Assembly (NCBI GenBank): GCA_026413225.1
Contig: CM048572.1
Coordinates: forward strand, 62,001 to 126,000
Length of the DNA stretch: 64,000 nt
Origin: Otis tarda
Lineage: Eukaryota > Chordata > Aves > Otidiformes > Otididae
Direction: 5' to 3'
The notes beneath the pieces were generated by a model. It was given only the letters and a program-made list of their open reading frames with translations, did not search any database and had not been told where the DNA came from. The position numbers and the translations under genes are program-made. Positions 32,001 through 45,400 of this stretch are shown here, one piece after another (the stretch's first letter is position 1; each line of letters begins with the position of its first letter).

Positions 32001-35000
32001 TGCCAGACACTCAAGCTCTTGCTGCTCCTCATCGGCCATTGGCAGCGCACCTACAGCAGCACAGACATTGGGGCTGCGGGCTTTCCCTGACGAACAGGGC
32101 TTCGACGTTTACCATGAGCTGCACCTGGGCGCTCCCTGAAATAAAACCCCAAAAAAAATAACGAACGTCGGACAATTGCTCCCACAGCAAAACTGCCAGC
32201 CAGTCAAGCTCTTGCTGCTCCTCAGCGGCCATTGGCAGCACACCTACAGCACCAGAGACATTGGGGCTCCGGGCTTTCTCTGACGAAGAAGGCTACAACA
32301 TTTAACAACAGCTGCTGGTGGACGGGCCCGAAATAAAAACCCCGAGACATCACGAACGTCGGGCGATTGCTCCCACAGCAAAAGTGCCAGCCACTCAAGC
32401 TCTTGCTGCTCCTCAGCGGCCATTGGCAGTGCACCTACAGCAGCACAGACACTGGGGCTCCGGTCTATCCCTGACAAACACGGCTTCGACGTTTACCACC
32501 AGCTGCACGTGGGCGCCCCCAAAAAAAAACCCCGAAAAATCACAAACGTCGGACGATTGCTCCCACACCAAAAGTGCCAGCCACTCAAGCTCTTGCTGCT
32601 CCTCAGCGGCCATTGGCAGCGCACCTACAGCAGCACAGACATTGGGACTCCGGTCTTTCCCTGACGAACAGGGCTTCGACGTTTACCACCAGCTGCACGT
32701 GGGCGCTCACTGAAAAAAATACCCGAAAAACCACGAACGTTGGACGATTGCTCCCACACCAAAAGTGCCAGACACTCAAGCTCTTGCTGCTCCTCAGCAG
32801 CCATTGGCAGCACACCTACAGCAGCACAGACCTTGGGGCTTCGGGCTTTCCCTGACAAACTGGGCTTCGACGTTTACCACCAGCTGCACGTGGGCGCCCC
32901 TGGAGAAAAACCTCGAATAATCACGAACGTCGGACAATTGCTACCACACCAAAAGTGCCAGCCACTCAAGCTCTTGCTGTTCCTCAGCGGCCATTGGCAG
33001 TGCACCTACAGCAGCACAGACATTGGGGCTCCGGGCTTTCCCTGACGAACAGGGCTTCGATGTTTACCACCAGCTGCACATGGCGCCCCCTGAAAAATAA
33101 GCATCGAAAAATCACGAACGTCGGACGATTGCTCCCACACCAAAAGTGCCAGCCACTCAAGCTCTTGCTGCTCCTCAGCGGCCATTCGCAGTGCACCTAC
33201 AGCAGCACAGACATTGGGGCTCCGGGCTTTCCCTGACGAACAGGGCTTCGACGTTTACCACCAGCTGCACTTGGGCCCCCCCTGAAAAAAATCCCCGAAA
33301 AATAACGAACGTCGGACCACTGCTCCCACACCAAAAGTGCCAGCCACTAAAGCTCTTGCTGCTCCTCAGCGGCCATTGGCAGTGCACCTACAGCACCACA
33401 GACATTGGGGATCCAGTCTTTCCCTGACGAACAGGGCTTCGACGTTTACCACGAGCTGCACCTGGGAGCTCCCTGAAAAAAATAACCAAAAAATCACGAA
33501 CGTCGGACCATTGCTCCCACACCAAAAGTGCCAGACACTCAAGCTCTTGCTGCTTCTCAGCGGCCATTGGCAGCGCACGTACAGCAGCACAGTCATTGGG
33601 GCACCGGGCATTCCCTGACAAACAGGGTTTCGAAGTTTATCACCAGCTGCACGTGGGCGCTCACTGAAAATAAACCCCGAAAAATCACGAACGTCGGACC
33701 TTTGCTCCCACACCAAAAGTGCCAGCCACTCAAGCTCTTGCTGCTCCTCAGCGGCCATTCGCAGTGTACCTACAGCAGCACAGACATTGGGGCTCCGGTC
33801 TTTCCCTGACGAACACGGCTTCGACGTTTACCACCAGCTGCACGTTTGCGCCCTGAAAAAAAACCCCGAAAAATCACAAACGTCGGACCATTGCTCCCTC
33901 ACCAAAAGTGCCAGCCACTCAAGCTCTTGCTGCTCCTCAGCGGCCATTGGCAGCGCACCTACAGCAGCACAGACATTGGGGCTCCGGGCTTTCCCTGACG
34001 AACACGGCTTTGACGTTTACCACCAGCTGCACATGGTCGCCCCCTGAAAAATAAGCATCGAAAAATCACGAACGTCGGACCATTGCTCCCACACCAAAAG
34101 TGCCAGCCACTCAAGCTCTTGCTGCTCCTCAGCGGCCGTTGGCAGTGCACCTACCGCACCAGAGACATTGGGGCTCCGGGCTTTCCCTGGCGAACAGGGC
34201 TTCGACATTTACCACCAGCTGCAAGTGGTGGCCCCTGAAAAAAACCCTGAAAAATCACGAACTTCGGATGATTGCTCCCAAAAGTGCCAGCCACTCAAGC
34301 TCTTGCTGCTCCTCAGCGGCCATTGGCAGCGCACCTACAGCACCACAGACATTGGGGCTCTGGGCTTTCCCTGACAAACAGGGCTTTGACGTTTACCACC
34401 ACTTCACCATGGCGCCCCGAGAAAAATAATCCCGAAAAATCACAAACGTCGGAAGATTGCTCCCACACCAAAATTGCCAGCCACTCAAGCTCTTGCTGCT
34501 CCTCAGCAACCATTGGCAGTCCACCTACCGCACCATAGACATTGGGGCTCCGGGCTTTCCCTGACGAACAGGGCTTCGATGTTTACCACCAGCTGCACAT
34601 GGGCGCCCCCTGAAAAAAAACCCCGAAAAATCACGAACGTCGGACTATTGCTCCCCACCAAAAGTGCCAGCCACTCAAGCTCTTGCTGCTCCTCAGCGGC
34701 CATTGGCAGCGCACCTGTAGCAGCACAGACATTGGGGCTCCGGGCTTTCCCTGAGGAGCAGGGCTTCAACGTTTACCACCAGCTGCACTTGATCGCTCCC
34801 TGATAAAAACCCCAAAAAATCACGAACATCGGACGATTGCTCCCATACCAAAAGTGCCAGCCACTAAAGCTCTTGCTGTTCCTCAGCGGCCATTGGCACT
34901 CTTCGTAGTGCACCAGAGACATTTAAGCTCTGGTCTTTCCCTGATGAACAGGGCTTCGACGTTTACCACCAGCTGCACATGGGCGCCCACTGAAAAAAAA

Positions 35001-37900
35001 CCCCAAAAAATCACGAACGTCGGACCATTGCTCCCACACCAAAAGTGCCAGCCACTCAAGCTCTTGCTGCTCCTCAGCGGCCATTGGCAGCGCACCTACA
35101 GCAGCACAGACCTTGGGTCTCCGGGCTTTCCCTGAGAAACAGTGTTTTGATGTTTACCACCAGCTGCACCTGGGCGCCCCCTGAAAAGAAAACCCCGAAA
35201 AATTACGAACGTCGGACGATTGCTCCCACACCAAAAGTACCAGCCACTCAAGCTCTTGCTGATCCTCAGCGGCCATTGGCAGCGCACCTATAGCAGCACA
35301 GATATTGGGGCTCCGGGCTTTCCCTGACGAACAGGGCTTCGACGTTTACCACCAGCTGCACTTGATCGCTCCATGATAAAAAACCCCAAGAAATCACAAA
35401 CGTCGGATGATTGCTCCCACACCAAAAGTGCCAGGCACTCAAGCTCTTGCTGCTCCTCAGCGGCCATTGGCAGCGCACCTACAGCAGCACAGACATTGGG
35501 GCTCCGGGCTTTCCCTGAAGAACAGGGCTTCGACATTTACCACCAGCTGCAGGTGGACGGCCCCTGAAAAAAATACCCGAAAAACCACGAACGTTGGACG
35601 ATTGCTCCCACACCAAAAGTGCCAGACACTCAAGCTCTTGCTGCTCCTCATCGGCCATTGGCAGCGCACCTACAGCAGCACAGACATTGGGGCTGCGGGC
35701 TTTCCCTGACGAACAGGGCTTCGACGTTTACCATGAGCTGCACCTGGGCGCTCCTGAAATAAAACCCCAAAAATAACGAACGTCGGACAATTGCTCCCAC
35801 AGCAAAACTGCCAGCCAGTCAAGCTCTTGCTGCTCCTCAGCGGCCATTGGCAGCACACCTACAGCACCAGAGACATTGGGGCTCCGGGCTTTCTCTGACG
35901 AAGAAGGCTACAACATTTAACAACAGCTGCTGGTGGACGGGCCCGAAATAAAAAACCCGAGACATCACGAACGTCGGGCGATTGCTCCCACAGCAAAAGT
36001 GCCAGCCACTCAAGCTCTTGCTGCTCCTCAGCGGCCATTGGCAGTGCACCTACAGCAGCACAGACACTGGGGCTCCGGTCTATCCCTGACAAACACGGCT
36101 TCGACGTTTACCACCAGCTGCACGTGGGCGCCCCCAAAAAAAAAAACCCCGAAAAATCACAAACGTCGGACGATTGCTCCCACACCAAAAGTGCCAGCCA
36201 CTCAAGCTCTTGCTGCTCCTCAGCGGCCATTGGCAGCGCACCTACAGCAGCACAGACATTGGGACTCCGGTCTTTCCCTGACGAACAGGGCTTCGACGTT
36301 TACCACCAGCTGCACGTGGGCGCTCACTGAAAAAAATACCCGAAAAACCACGAACGTTGGACGATTGCTCCCACACCAAAAGTGCCAGACACTCAAGCTC
36401 TTGCTGCTCCTCAGCAGCCATTGGCAGCACACCTACAGCAGCACAGACCTTGGGGCTTCGGGCTTTCCCTGACAAACTGGGCTTCGACGTTTACCACCAG
36501 CTGCACGTGGGCGCCCCTGGAGAAAAAACCTCGAATAATCACGAACGTCGGACAATTGCTACCAAATCAAAAGTGCCAGCCACTCAAGCTCTTGCTGTTC
36601 CTCAGCGGCCATTGGCAGTGCACCTACAGCAGCACAGACATTGGGGCTCCGGGCTTTCCCTGACGAACAGGGCTTCGATGTTTACCACCAGCTGCACATG
36701 GCGCCCCCTGAAAAATAAGCATCGAAAAATCACGAACGTCGGACGATTGCTCCCACACCAAAAGGGCCAGCCACTCAAGCTCTTGCTGCTCCTCAGCGGC
36801 CATTCGCAGTGCACCTACAGCAGCACAGACATTGGGGCTCCGGGCTTTCCCTGACGAACAGGGCTTCGACGTTTACCACCAGCTGCACTTGGGCCCCCCT
36901 TGAAAAAAATCCCCGAAAAATAACGAACGTCGGACCACTGCTCCCACACCAAAAGTGCCAGCCACTAAAGCTCTTGCTGCTCCTCAGCGGCCATTGGCAG
37001 TGCACCTACAGCACCACAGACATTGGGGATCCAGTCTTTCCCTGACGAACAGGGCTTCGACGTTTACCACGAGCTGCACCTGGGAGCTCCCTGAAAAAAA
37101 TAACCAAAAAATCACGAACGTCGGACCATTGCTCCCACACCAAAAGTGCCAGACACTCAAGCTCTTGCTGCTTCTCAGCGGCCATTGGCAGCGCACGTAC
37201 AGCAGCACAGTCATTGGGGCACCGGGCATTCCCTGACAAACAGGGTTTCGAAGTTTATCACCAGCTGCACGTGGGCGCTCACTGAAAATAAACCCCGAAA
37301 AATCACTAACGTCGGACCTTTGCTCCCACACCAAAAGTGCCAGCCACTCAAGCTCTTGCTGCTCCTCAGCGGCCATTCGCAGTGTACCTACCGCACCAGA
37401 GACATTGGGGCTCCGGTCTTTCCCTGACGAACACGGCTTCGACGTTTACCACCAGCTGCACGTTTGCGCCCCCAAAAAAAAAACCCCGAAAAATCACAAA
37501 CGTCGGACGATTGCTCCCTCACCAAAAGTGCCAGCCACTCAAGCTCTTGCTGCTCCTCAGCGGCCATTGGCAGCGCACCTACAGCAGCACAGACATTGGG
37601 GCTCCGGGCTTTCCCTGACGAACACGGCTTTGACGTTTACCACCAGCTGCACATGGTCGCCCCCTGAAAAATAAGCATCGAAAAATCACGAACGTCGGAC
37701 CATTGCTCCCACACCAAAAGTGCCAGCCACTCAAGCTCTTGCTGCTCCTCAGCGGCCGTTGGCAGTGCACCTACCGCACCAGAGACATTGGGGCTCCGGG
37801 CTTTCCCTGGCGAACAGGGCTTCGACATTTACCACCAGCTGCAAGTGGTGGCCCCTGAAAAAAACCCTGAAAAATCACGAACTTCGGATGATTGCTCCCA
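26091..37900 (+). repeat. 19-monomer higher-order repeat, about 3.3 copies
   Basis: Period 3615-3627 bp. Full copies start at about 26095, 29714 and 33337, with a partial copy from 36955. Markers at constant spacing: GGGGATCCAGTC followed by GAAAAAAATAACC (~26166, 29785, 33408, 37026); a 6-bp deletion giving GCTCCCAAAAGTGCC (~27035, 30655, 34275, 37895); ACCACTTCACCATGG (~27157, 30778, 34397). Copies look about 99% identical by eye, whereas neighbouring monomers differ by 10-20%. This is the definition of a homogenised HOR. Confidence 0.9.
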
Positions 37901-40900
37901 AAAGTGCCAGCCACTCAAGCTCTTGCTGCTCCTCAGCTGCCATTGGCAGTGCACCTACAGAAGCACAGACATTTGGGCTCCGGGCTTTCCCTGACGAACA
38001 GGGCTTCGACGTTTACCACCAGCTGCACCAGGGCGCTCTCTGATAAAAAACCCCCAAAAATCACGAACGTCGGACCATTGCTCCCACACCAAAAGTGCCA
38101 GCCACTCAAGCTCTTGCTGCTCCTCAGCGGCCATTGGCAACGCACCTACAGCAGCACAGACATTGGGGCTCCGGGCTTTCCCTGACAAACAGGGCTTCGA
38201 CGTTTACCACCAGTTACACGTGGGCTTTCCCTGAAAAAAAACGCGAAAAATCACGAACGTCGGACCATTGCTCCCACACCAAAAGTGCCAGCCACTCAAG
38301 CTCTTGCTGCTCCTCAGCGGCCATTCGCAGTGCACCTACAGCAGCACAGACATTGCGGCTCCGGGCTTTCCCTGACAAACTGGGCTTCGACGTTTACCAC
38401 CAGCTGCACTTGGGCCCCCCGTGAAAAAAATCCCCGAAAAATCATGAAAGTCGGACCATTACTCCCACACCAAAAGTGCCAGCCACTCGAGCTCTTTCAG
38501 CACCTCAGCGGCCATTGACAGTGCACCTACCGCACCACAGACATTGGGGCTCTGGGCTTTCCCTCACTAACAGGGCTTCGACGTTTACCACCAGCTGCAC
38601 CTGGGCGCCCCCTGAAAAAAAACCCCGAAAAATCACGAACGTCGGACCATTGCTCCCACACCAAAAGTGCCAGCCACTCAAGCTCTTGCTGCTCCTCAGC
38701 GGCCATTGGCAGCGCACCTACAGCAGCACAGACACTGGGGCTCCGGGCTTTCCCTGGCGAACAGGGCTTCGACATTTACCACCAGCTGCAAGTGGGCACC
38801 CACTGAAAAAAAACCCCGAAAAATCACGAACGTCGGACGATTGCTCCCACACCAAAAGTGCCAGCCACTGCAGCTCTTGCTGCTCCTCAGCGGCCATTGG
38901 CAGCGCACCTACAGCAGCACAGACATTGGGGCTCCGAGCTTTCCCTGACGAACAGGGCTTCGATGTTTACCACCAGCTGCAGCGGGGCGCCCACTTAAAA
39001 AAATACCCGAAAAATCACGAACGTCGGACCATTGCTCCCACACCAAAAGTGCCAGCCACTCAAGCTCTTGCTGCTCCTCAGCGGCCACTCCCAGCGCATC
39101 TACAGCCCCACAGACCTTGGGACTCCGGGCTATCCCTGACGAACAGGGCTTCGACGTTTACCACCAGCTGCACCAGGGTGTTAAGTGAACATAAACCCCG
39201 TAAAATCACGAACGTCAGACGATTGCACCCACACCAAAAGTGCTAGACACTAAAGCTCTTGCTGCTCCTCAGCGGCCATTGGCAGCGCACGAACAGCAGC
39301 ACAGTCATTGGGGCTCCTGGCATTCCCTGACAAACAGGGCTTCGACATTTACCACCAGCTGCACCAGGGCGCCCCCTGAAAAAAATTCCCGAAAAATCAC
39401 GAACGTCGGACCATTGCTCCCACACCAAAAGTGCCAGCCACTCAAGCACTTGCTGCTCCTCAGCGGCCATTGGCAGCGCACCTACAGCAGCACAGGCACT
39501 GGGGCTCCGGGCTTTCCCTGACAAACAGGGCTTCGACGTTTACCACCAGCTGCACGTGGGCGCCCACTGAAAAAAAAACCCTGAAAAATCACGAACGTCG
39601 GACCATTGCTCCCACACCAAAAGTGCCAGCCACTCAAGCTCTTGCTGCTCCTCAGCGGCCATTGGCAGCCCACCTACAGCAGCACAGACATTGGGGCTCC
39701 GGGCTTTCCCTGACGAACAGGGCTACGAAGTTTACCACCAGCTACACCTTGGTGCCCCTGGAAAAAAAACCCCGAAAAATCACGAACGTCGGACGATTGC
39801 TCCCACACCAAAAGTGCCAGCCACTCAAGCTCTTGCTGCTCCTCAGCGGCCATTGGCAGCACATCTAGTGCAGCACAGACAATGGGGCTCCGGGCTTTCC
39901 CTGACGAACAGGGCTTCGACGTTTACCACCAGCTGCACGTGGGCGCCCCCTGAAAATAGTCCCCAAAAAATCACGAACGTCGGACCATTGCTCCCACACC
40001 AAAAGTGCCAGCCACTAAAGCTCTTCCTGCTCCTCAGCGGCCATTGGCAGCGCATCTGCAGCCCCACAGACCTTGGGACTCCGGGATTTCCCTGACGAAC
40101 AGGGCTTTGACATTTACCACCAGCTGCACATGGGTGCCCACAGGAAAAAAAACACAAATAATCATGAACGTCGGACCATTGCTCACACACCAAAAGTGCC
40201 AGCCACTCAAGCTCTTGCTGCTCCTCAGCGGCCATTGGCAGCACACCTACAGCAGCACAAACACTGGGGCTCCGGGCTTTCCCTGACGAACAGGGCTTCG
40301 AAGTTTACCACCAGCTACACCTTGGTGCCCCTGGAAAAAAAAACCCGAAAAATCACGAACATCGGACCTTTGCTCCCACACTAAAAGTGCCAGCCACTCA
40401 AGCTCTTGCTGCTCCTCAGCGGCCATTGGCAGCACATCTAGAGGAGCACAGACAATGGGGCTCCGGGCTTTCCCTGACGAACAGGGCTTCGACGTTTGCC
40501 ACCAGCTGCAATTGGGCGCCCCCTGAAAAAAATCCCCGAAAAATCACGAACGTCGTACCATTGCTCCCACACCAAAAGTGCCAGACACTCAAGCTCTTGC
40601 TGCTCCTCCGCGGCCATTGGCAGCGCACCTACCGCAGCACAGACATTGGGGCTCCGGGCTTTCTCTGCCGAACAGGGCTTCGACGTTAACCACCAGCTGC
40701 ACATGGGCACCCCCTGAAAAAAACCCCCCGAAAAATCACGAACGTCGGACCATTGCTCCCACACCAAAAGTGCCAGCCACTCAAGCTCTTGCTGCTCCTC
40801 AGCGGCCATTGGCAGTGCACCTACAGCACCACAGACATTGGGGATCCAGTCTTTCCCTGACGAACAGGGCTTCGACGTTTTCCACGAGCTGCACCTGGGA

Positions 40901-42486
40901 GCTCCCTGAAAAACATAACCAAAAAATCACGAACGTCGGACCATTGCTCCCACACCAAAAGTGCCAGCCACTCAAGCTCTTGCTGCTTCTCAGCGGCCAT
41001 TGGCAGCGCACGTACAGCAGCACAGACATTGGGGCACCGGGCATTCCCTGACAAACAGGGTTTCGAAGTTTATCACCAGCTGCACGTGGGCGCTCACTGA
41101 AAATAAACCCCGAAAATCACGAACGTCGGACCTTTGCTCCCACACCAAAAGTGCCAGCCACTCAAGCTCTTGCTGCTCCTCAGCGGCCATTCGCAGTGTA
41201 CCTACAGCAGCACAGACATTGGGGCTCCTGGCTCTCCCTGACGAACACGGCTTCGACGTTTACCACCAGCTGCACGTTGGCGCCCCCCAAAAAAAAACCT
41301 CGAAAAATCACGAACGTCGGACGATTGCTCCCACACAAAAATTGCCAGCCACTCAAGCTCTTGCTGCTCCTCAGCGGCCATTGGCAGCGCACCTACAGCA
41401 GCACAGACATTGGGGCTCCAGGCTTTCCCTGACGAACACGGCTTTGACGTTTACCACCAGCTGCACATGGGCGCCCCCTGAAAAAAATCCCCGAAAAATC
41501 ACGAACGTCGGACCATTGCTCCCACACCAAAAGTGCCAGCCACTCAAGCTCTTGCTGCTCCTCAGCGGCCATTGGCAGCGCACCTACAGCAGCACAGACA
41601 CTGGGGCTCCGGGCTTTCCCTGACGAACAGGGCTTCGACATTTAGCACCAGCTGCACCTGGGCACCCACTGAAAAAAAACCCCGAAAAATCACGAACGTC
41701 GGACGATTGCTCCCACACCAAAACTGCCAGCCACTCGAGCTCTTGCTGCTCCTCAGCGGCCATTGGCAGCGCACCTACAGCAGCACAGACATTGGGGCTC
41801 CGGGCTTTCCCTGACGAACAGGGCTTCGACGTTTACCACCAGCTGCACATGGGTGCCCACAGGAAATATACCCCGAATAATCACGAACGTCGGACGATTG
41901 CTCCCACACCAAAAGTGCCAGCCACTCGAGCTCTTGCTGCTCCTCAGCGGCCATTGGCAGGACACCTACAGCAGCACAAACACTGGGGCTCCGGGCTTTC
42001 CCTGACGAACAGGGCTTCGAAGTTTACCACCAGCTACAGCGTGGTGCCCCTGGAAAAAAACCCCGAAATATCACGAACGTCGGACGATTGCTCCCACACC
42101 AAAAGTGCCAGACACTCAAGCTCTTGCTGCTCCTCAGCGGCCACTCCCAGCGCATCCACAGCCCCACAGACCTTGGGACTCCGGTATTTCCCTGACAAAC
42201 AGGGCTTCGACGTTTACCACCAGCTGCACGTGGGCGCCCCCTGAAAAAAAACCCCAAAAAATCATGAACGTCGGACTATTGCTCCCACACCAAAAGTTCC
42301 AGCCACTCAAGCTCTTGCTGCTCCTCAGCGGCCATTGGCAGCGCACCTACAGCAGCACAGACATTGGGGCTCCGGGCTTCCCCTGACGAACAGGGCTTCG
42401 ACGTTTACCACCAGCTACACCTGGGCGACCCTGGATAAGAAACCCCGAAAAATCACGAACGTCGGACCATTGCTCCCACACCAAAA
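36573..42486 (+). repeat. 31-monomer higher-order repeat, copy 1
   Basis: Matches 42487 onward at an offset of 5914-5917 bp. The first seven monomers (to about 37900) are also the start of a 19-mer copy. Then the order switches to new monomers, including CAGAAGCACAGACATTTGGG (~37957/43872). Shared private variants such as AAAAGGGCCAGCC (~36761/42675) show that the 31-mer was copied as a unit. Confidence 0.88.
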
Positions 42487-45400
42487 GTGCCAGCCACTCA
42501 AGCTCTTGCTGTTCCTCAGCGGCCATTGGCAGTGCACCTACAGCAGCACAGACATTGGGGCTCCGGGCTTTCCCTGACGAACAGGGCTTCGATGTTTACC
42601 ACCAGCTGCACATGGCGCCCCCTGAAAAATAAGCATCGAAAAATCACGAACGTCGGACGATTGCTCCCACACCAAAAGGGCCAGCCACTCAAGCTCTTGC
42701 TGCTCCTCAGCGGCCATTCGCAGTGCACCTACAGCAGCACAGACATTGGGGCTCCGGGCTTTCCCTGACGAACAGGGCTTCGACGTTTACCACCAGCTGC
42801 ACTTGGGCCCCCCTTGAAAAAAATCCCCGAAAAATAACGAACGTCGGACCACTGCTCCCACACCAAAAGTGCCAGCCACTAAAGCTCTTGCTGCTCCTCA
42901 GCGGCCATTGGCAATGCACCTACAGCACCACAGACATTGGGGATCCAGTCTTTCCCTGACGAACAGGGCTTCGACGTTTACCACGAGCTGCACCTGGGAG
43001 CTCCCTGAAAAAAATAACCAAAAAATCACGAACGTCGGACCATTGCTCCCACACCAAAAGTGCCAGACACTCAAGCTGTTGCTGCTTCTCAGCGGCCATT
43101 GGCAGCGCACGTACAGCAGCACAGTCATTGGGGCACCGGGCATTCCCTGACAAACAGGGTTTCGAAGTTTATCACCAGCTGCACGTGGGCGCTCACTGAA
43201 AATAAACCCCGAAAAATCACTAACGTCGGACCTTTGCTCCCACACCAAAAGTGCCAGCCACTCAAGCTCTTGCTGCTCCTCAGCGGCCATTCGCAGTGTA
43301 CCTACCGCACCAGAGACATTGGGGCTCCGGTCTTTCCCTGACGAACACGGCTTCGACGTTTACCACCAGCTGCACGTTTGCGCCCCAAAAAAAAAAAACC
43401 CCGAAAAATCACAAACGTCGGACGATTGCTCCCTCACCAAAAGTGCCAGCCACTCAAGCTCTTGCTGCTCCTCAGCGGCCATTGGCAGCGCACCTACAGC
43501 AGCACAGACATTGGGGCTCCGGGCTTTCCCTGACGAACACGGCTTTGACGTTTACCACCAGCTGCACATGGTCGCCCCTGAAAAATAAGCATCGAAAAAT
43601 CACGAACGTCGGACCATTGCTCCCACACCAAAAGTGCCAGCCACTCAAGCTCTTGCTGCTCCTCAGCGGCCGTTGGCAGTGCACCTACCGCACCAGAGAC
43701 ATTGGGGCTCCGGGCTTTCCCTGGCGAACAGGGCTTCGACATTTACCACCAGCTGCAAGTGGTGGCCCCTGAAAAAAAACCCTGAAAAATCACGAACTTC
43801 GGATGATTGCTCCCAAAAGTGCCAGCCACTCAAGCTCTTGCTGCTCCTCAGCTGCCATTGGCAGTGCACCTACAGAAGCACAGACATTTGGGCTCCGGGC
43901 TTTCCCTGACGAACAGGGCTTCGACGTTTACCACCAGCTGCACCAGGGCGCTCTCTGATAAAAAACCCCAAAAAATCACGAACGTCGGACCATTGCTCCC
44001 ACACCAAAAGTGCCAGCCACTCAAGCTCTTGCTGCTCCTCAGCGGCCATTGGCAACGCACCTACAGCAGCACAGACATTGGGGCTCCGGGCTTTCCCTGA
44101 CAAACAGGGCTTCGACGTTTACCACCAGTTACACGTGGGCTTTCCCTGAAAAAAAAACGCGAAAAATCACGAACGTCGGACCATTGCTCCCACACCAAAA
44201 GTGCCAGCCACTCAAGCTCTTGCTGCTCCTCAGCGGCCATTCGCAGTGCACCTACAGCAGCACAGACATTGCGGCTCCGGGCTTTCCCTGACAAACTGGG
44301 CTTCGACGTTTACCACCAGCTGCACTTGGGCCGCCCGTGAAAAAAATCCCCGAAAAATCATGAAAGTCGGACCATTACTCCCACACCAAAAGTGCCAGCC
44401 ACTCGAGCTCTTTCAGCACCTCAGCGGCCATTGACAGTGCACCTACCGCACCACAGACATTGGGGCTCTGGGCTTTCCCTCACTAACAGGGCTTCGACGT
44501 TTACCACCAGCTGCACCTGGGCGCCCCCTGAAAAAAAAACCCCGAAAAATCACGAACGTCGGACCATTGCTCCCACACCAAAAGTGCCAGCCACTCAAGC
44601 TCTTGCTGCTCCTCAGCGGCCATTGGCAGCGCACCTACAGCAGCACAGACACTGGGGCTCCGGGCTTTCCCTGGCGAACAGGGCTTCGACATTTACCACC
44701 AGCTGCAAGTGGGCACCCACTGAAAAAAAACCCCGAAAAATCACGAACGTCGGACGATTGCTCCCACACCAAAAGTGCCAGCCACTGCAGCTCTTGCTGC
44801 TCCTCAGCGGCCATTGGCAGCGCACCTACAGCAGCACAGACATTGGGGCTCCGAGCTTTCCCTGACGAACAGGGCTTCGATGTTTACCACCAGCTGCAGC
44901 GGGGCGCCCACTTAAAAAAATACCCGAAAAATCACGAACGTCGGACCATTGCTCCCACACCAAAAGTGCCAGCCACTCAAGCTCTTGCTGCTCCTCAGCG
45001 GCCACTCCCAGCGCATCCACAGCCCCACAGACCTTGGGACTCCGGGCTATCCCTGACGAACAGGGCTTCGACGTTTACCACCAGCTGCACCAGGGTGTTA
45101 AGTGAACATAAACCCCGTAAAATCACGAACGTCAGACGATTGCACCCACACCAAAAGTGCTAGACACTAAAGCTCTTGCTGCTCCTCAGCGGCCATTGGC
45201 AGCGCACGAACAGCAGCACAGTCATTGGGGCTCCTGGCATTCCCTGACAAACAGGGCTTCGACATTTACCACCAGCTGCACCAGGGCGCCCCCTGAAAAA
45301 AATTCCCGAAAAATCACGAACGTCGGACCATTGCTCCCACACCAAAAGTGCCAGCCACTCAAGCACTTGCTGCTCCTCAGCGGCCATTGGCAGCGCACCT

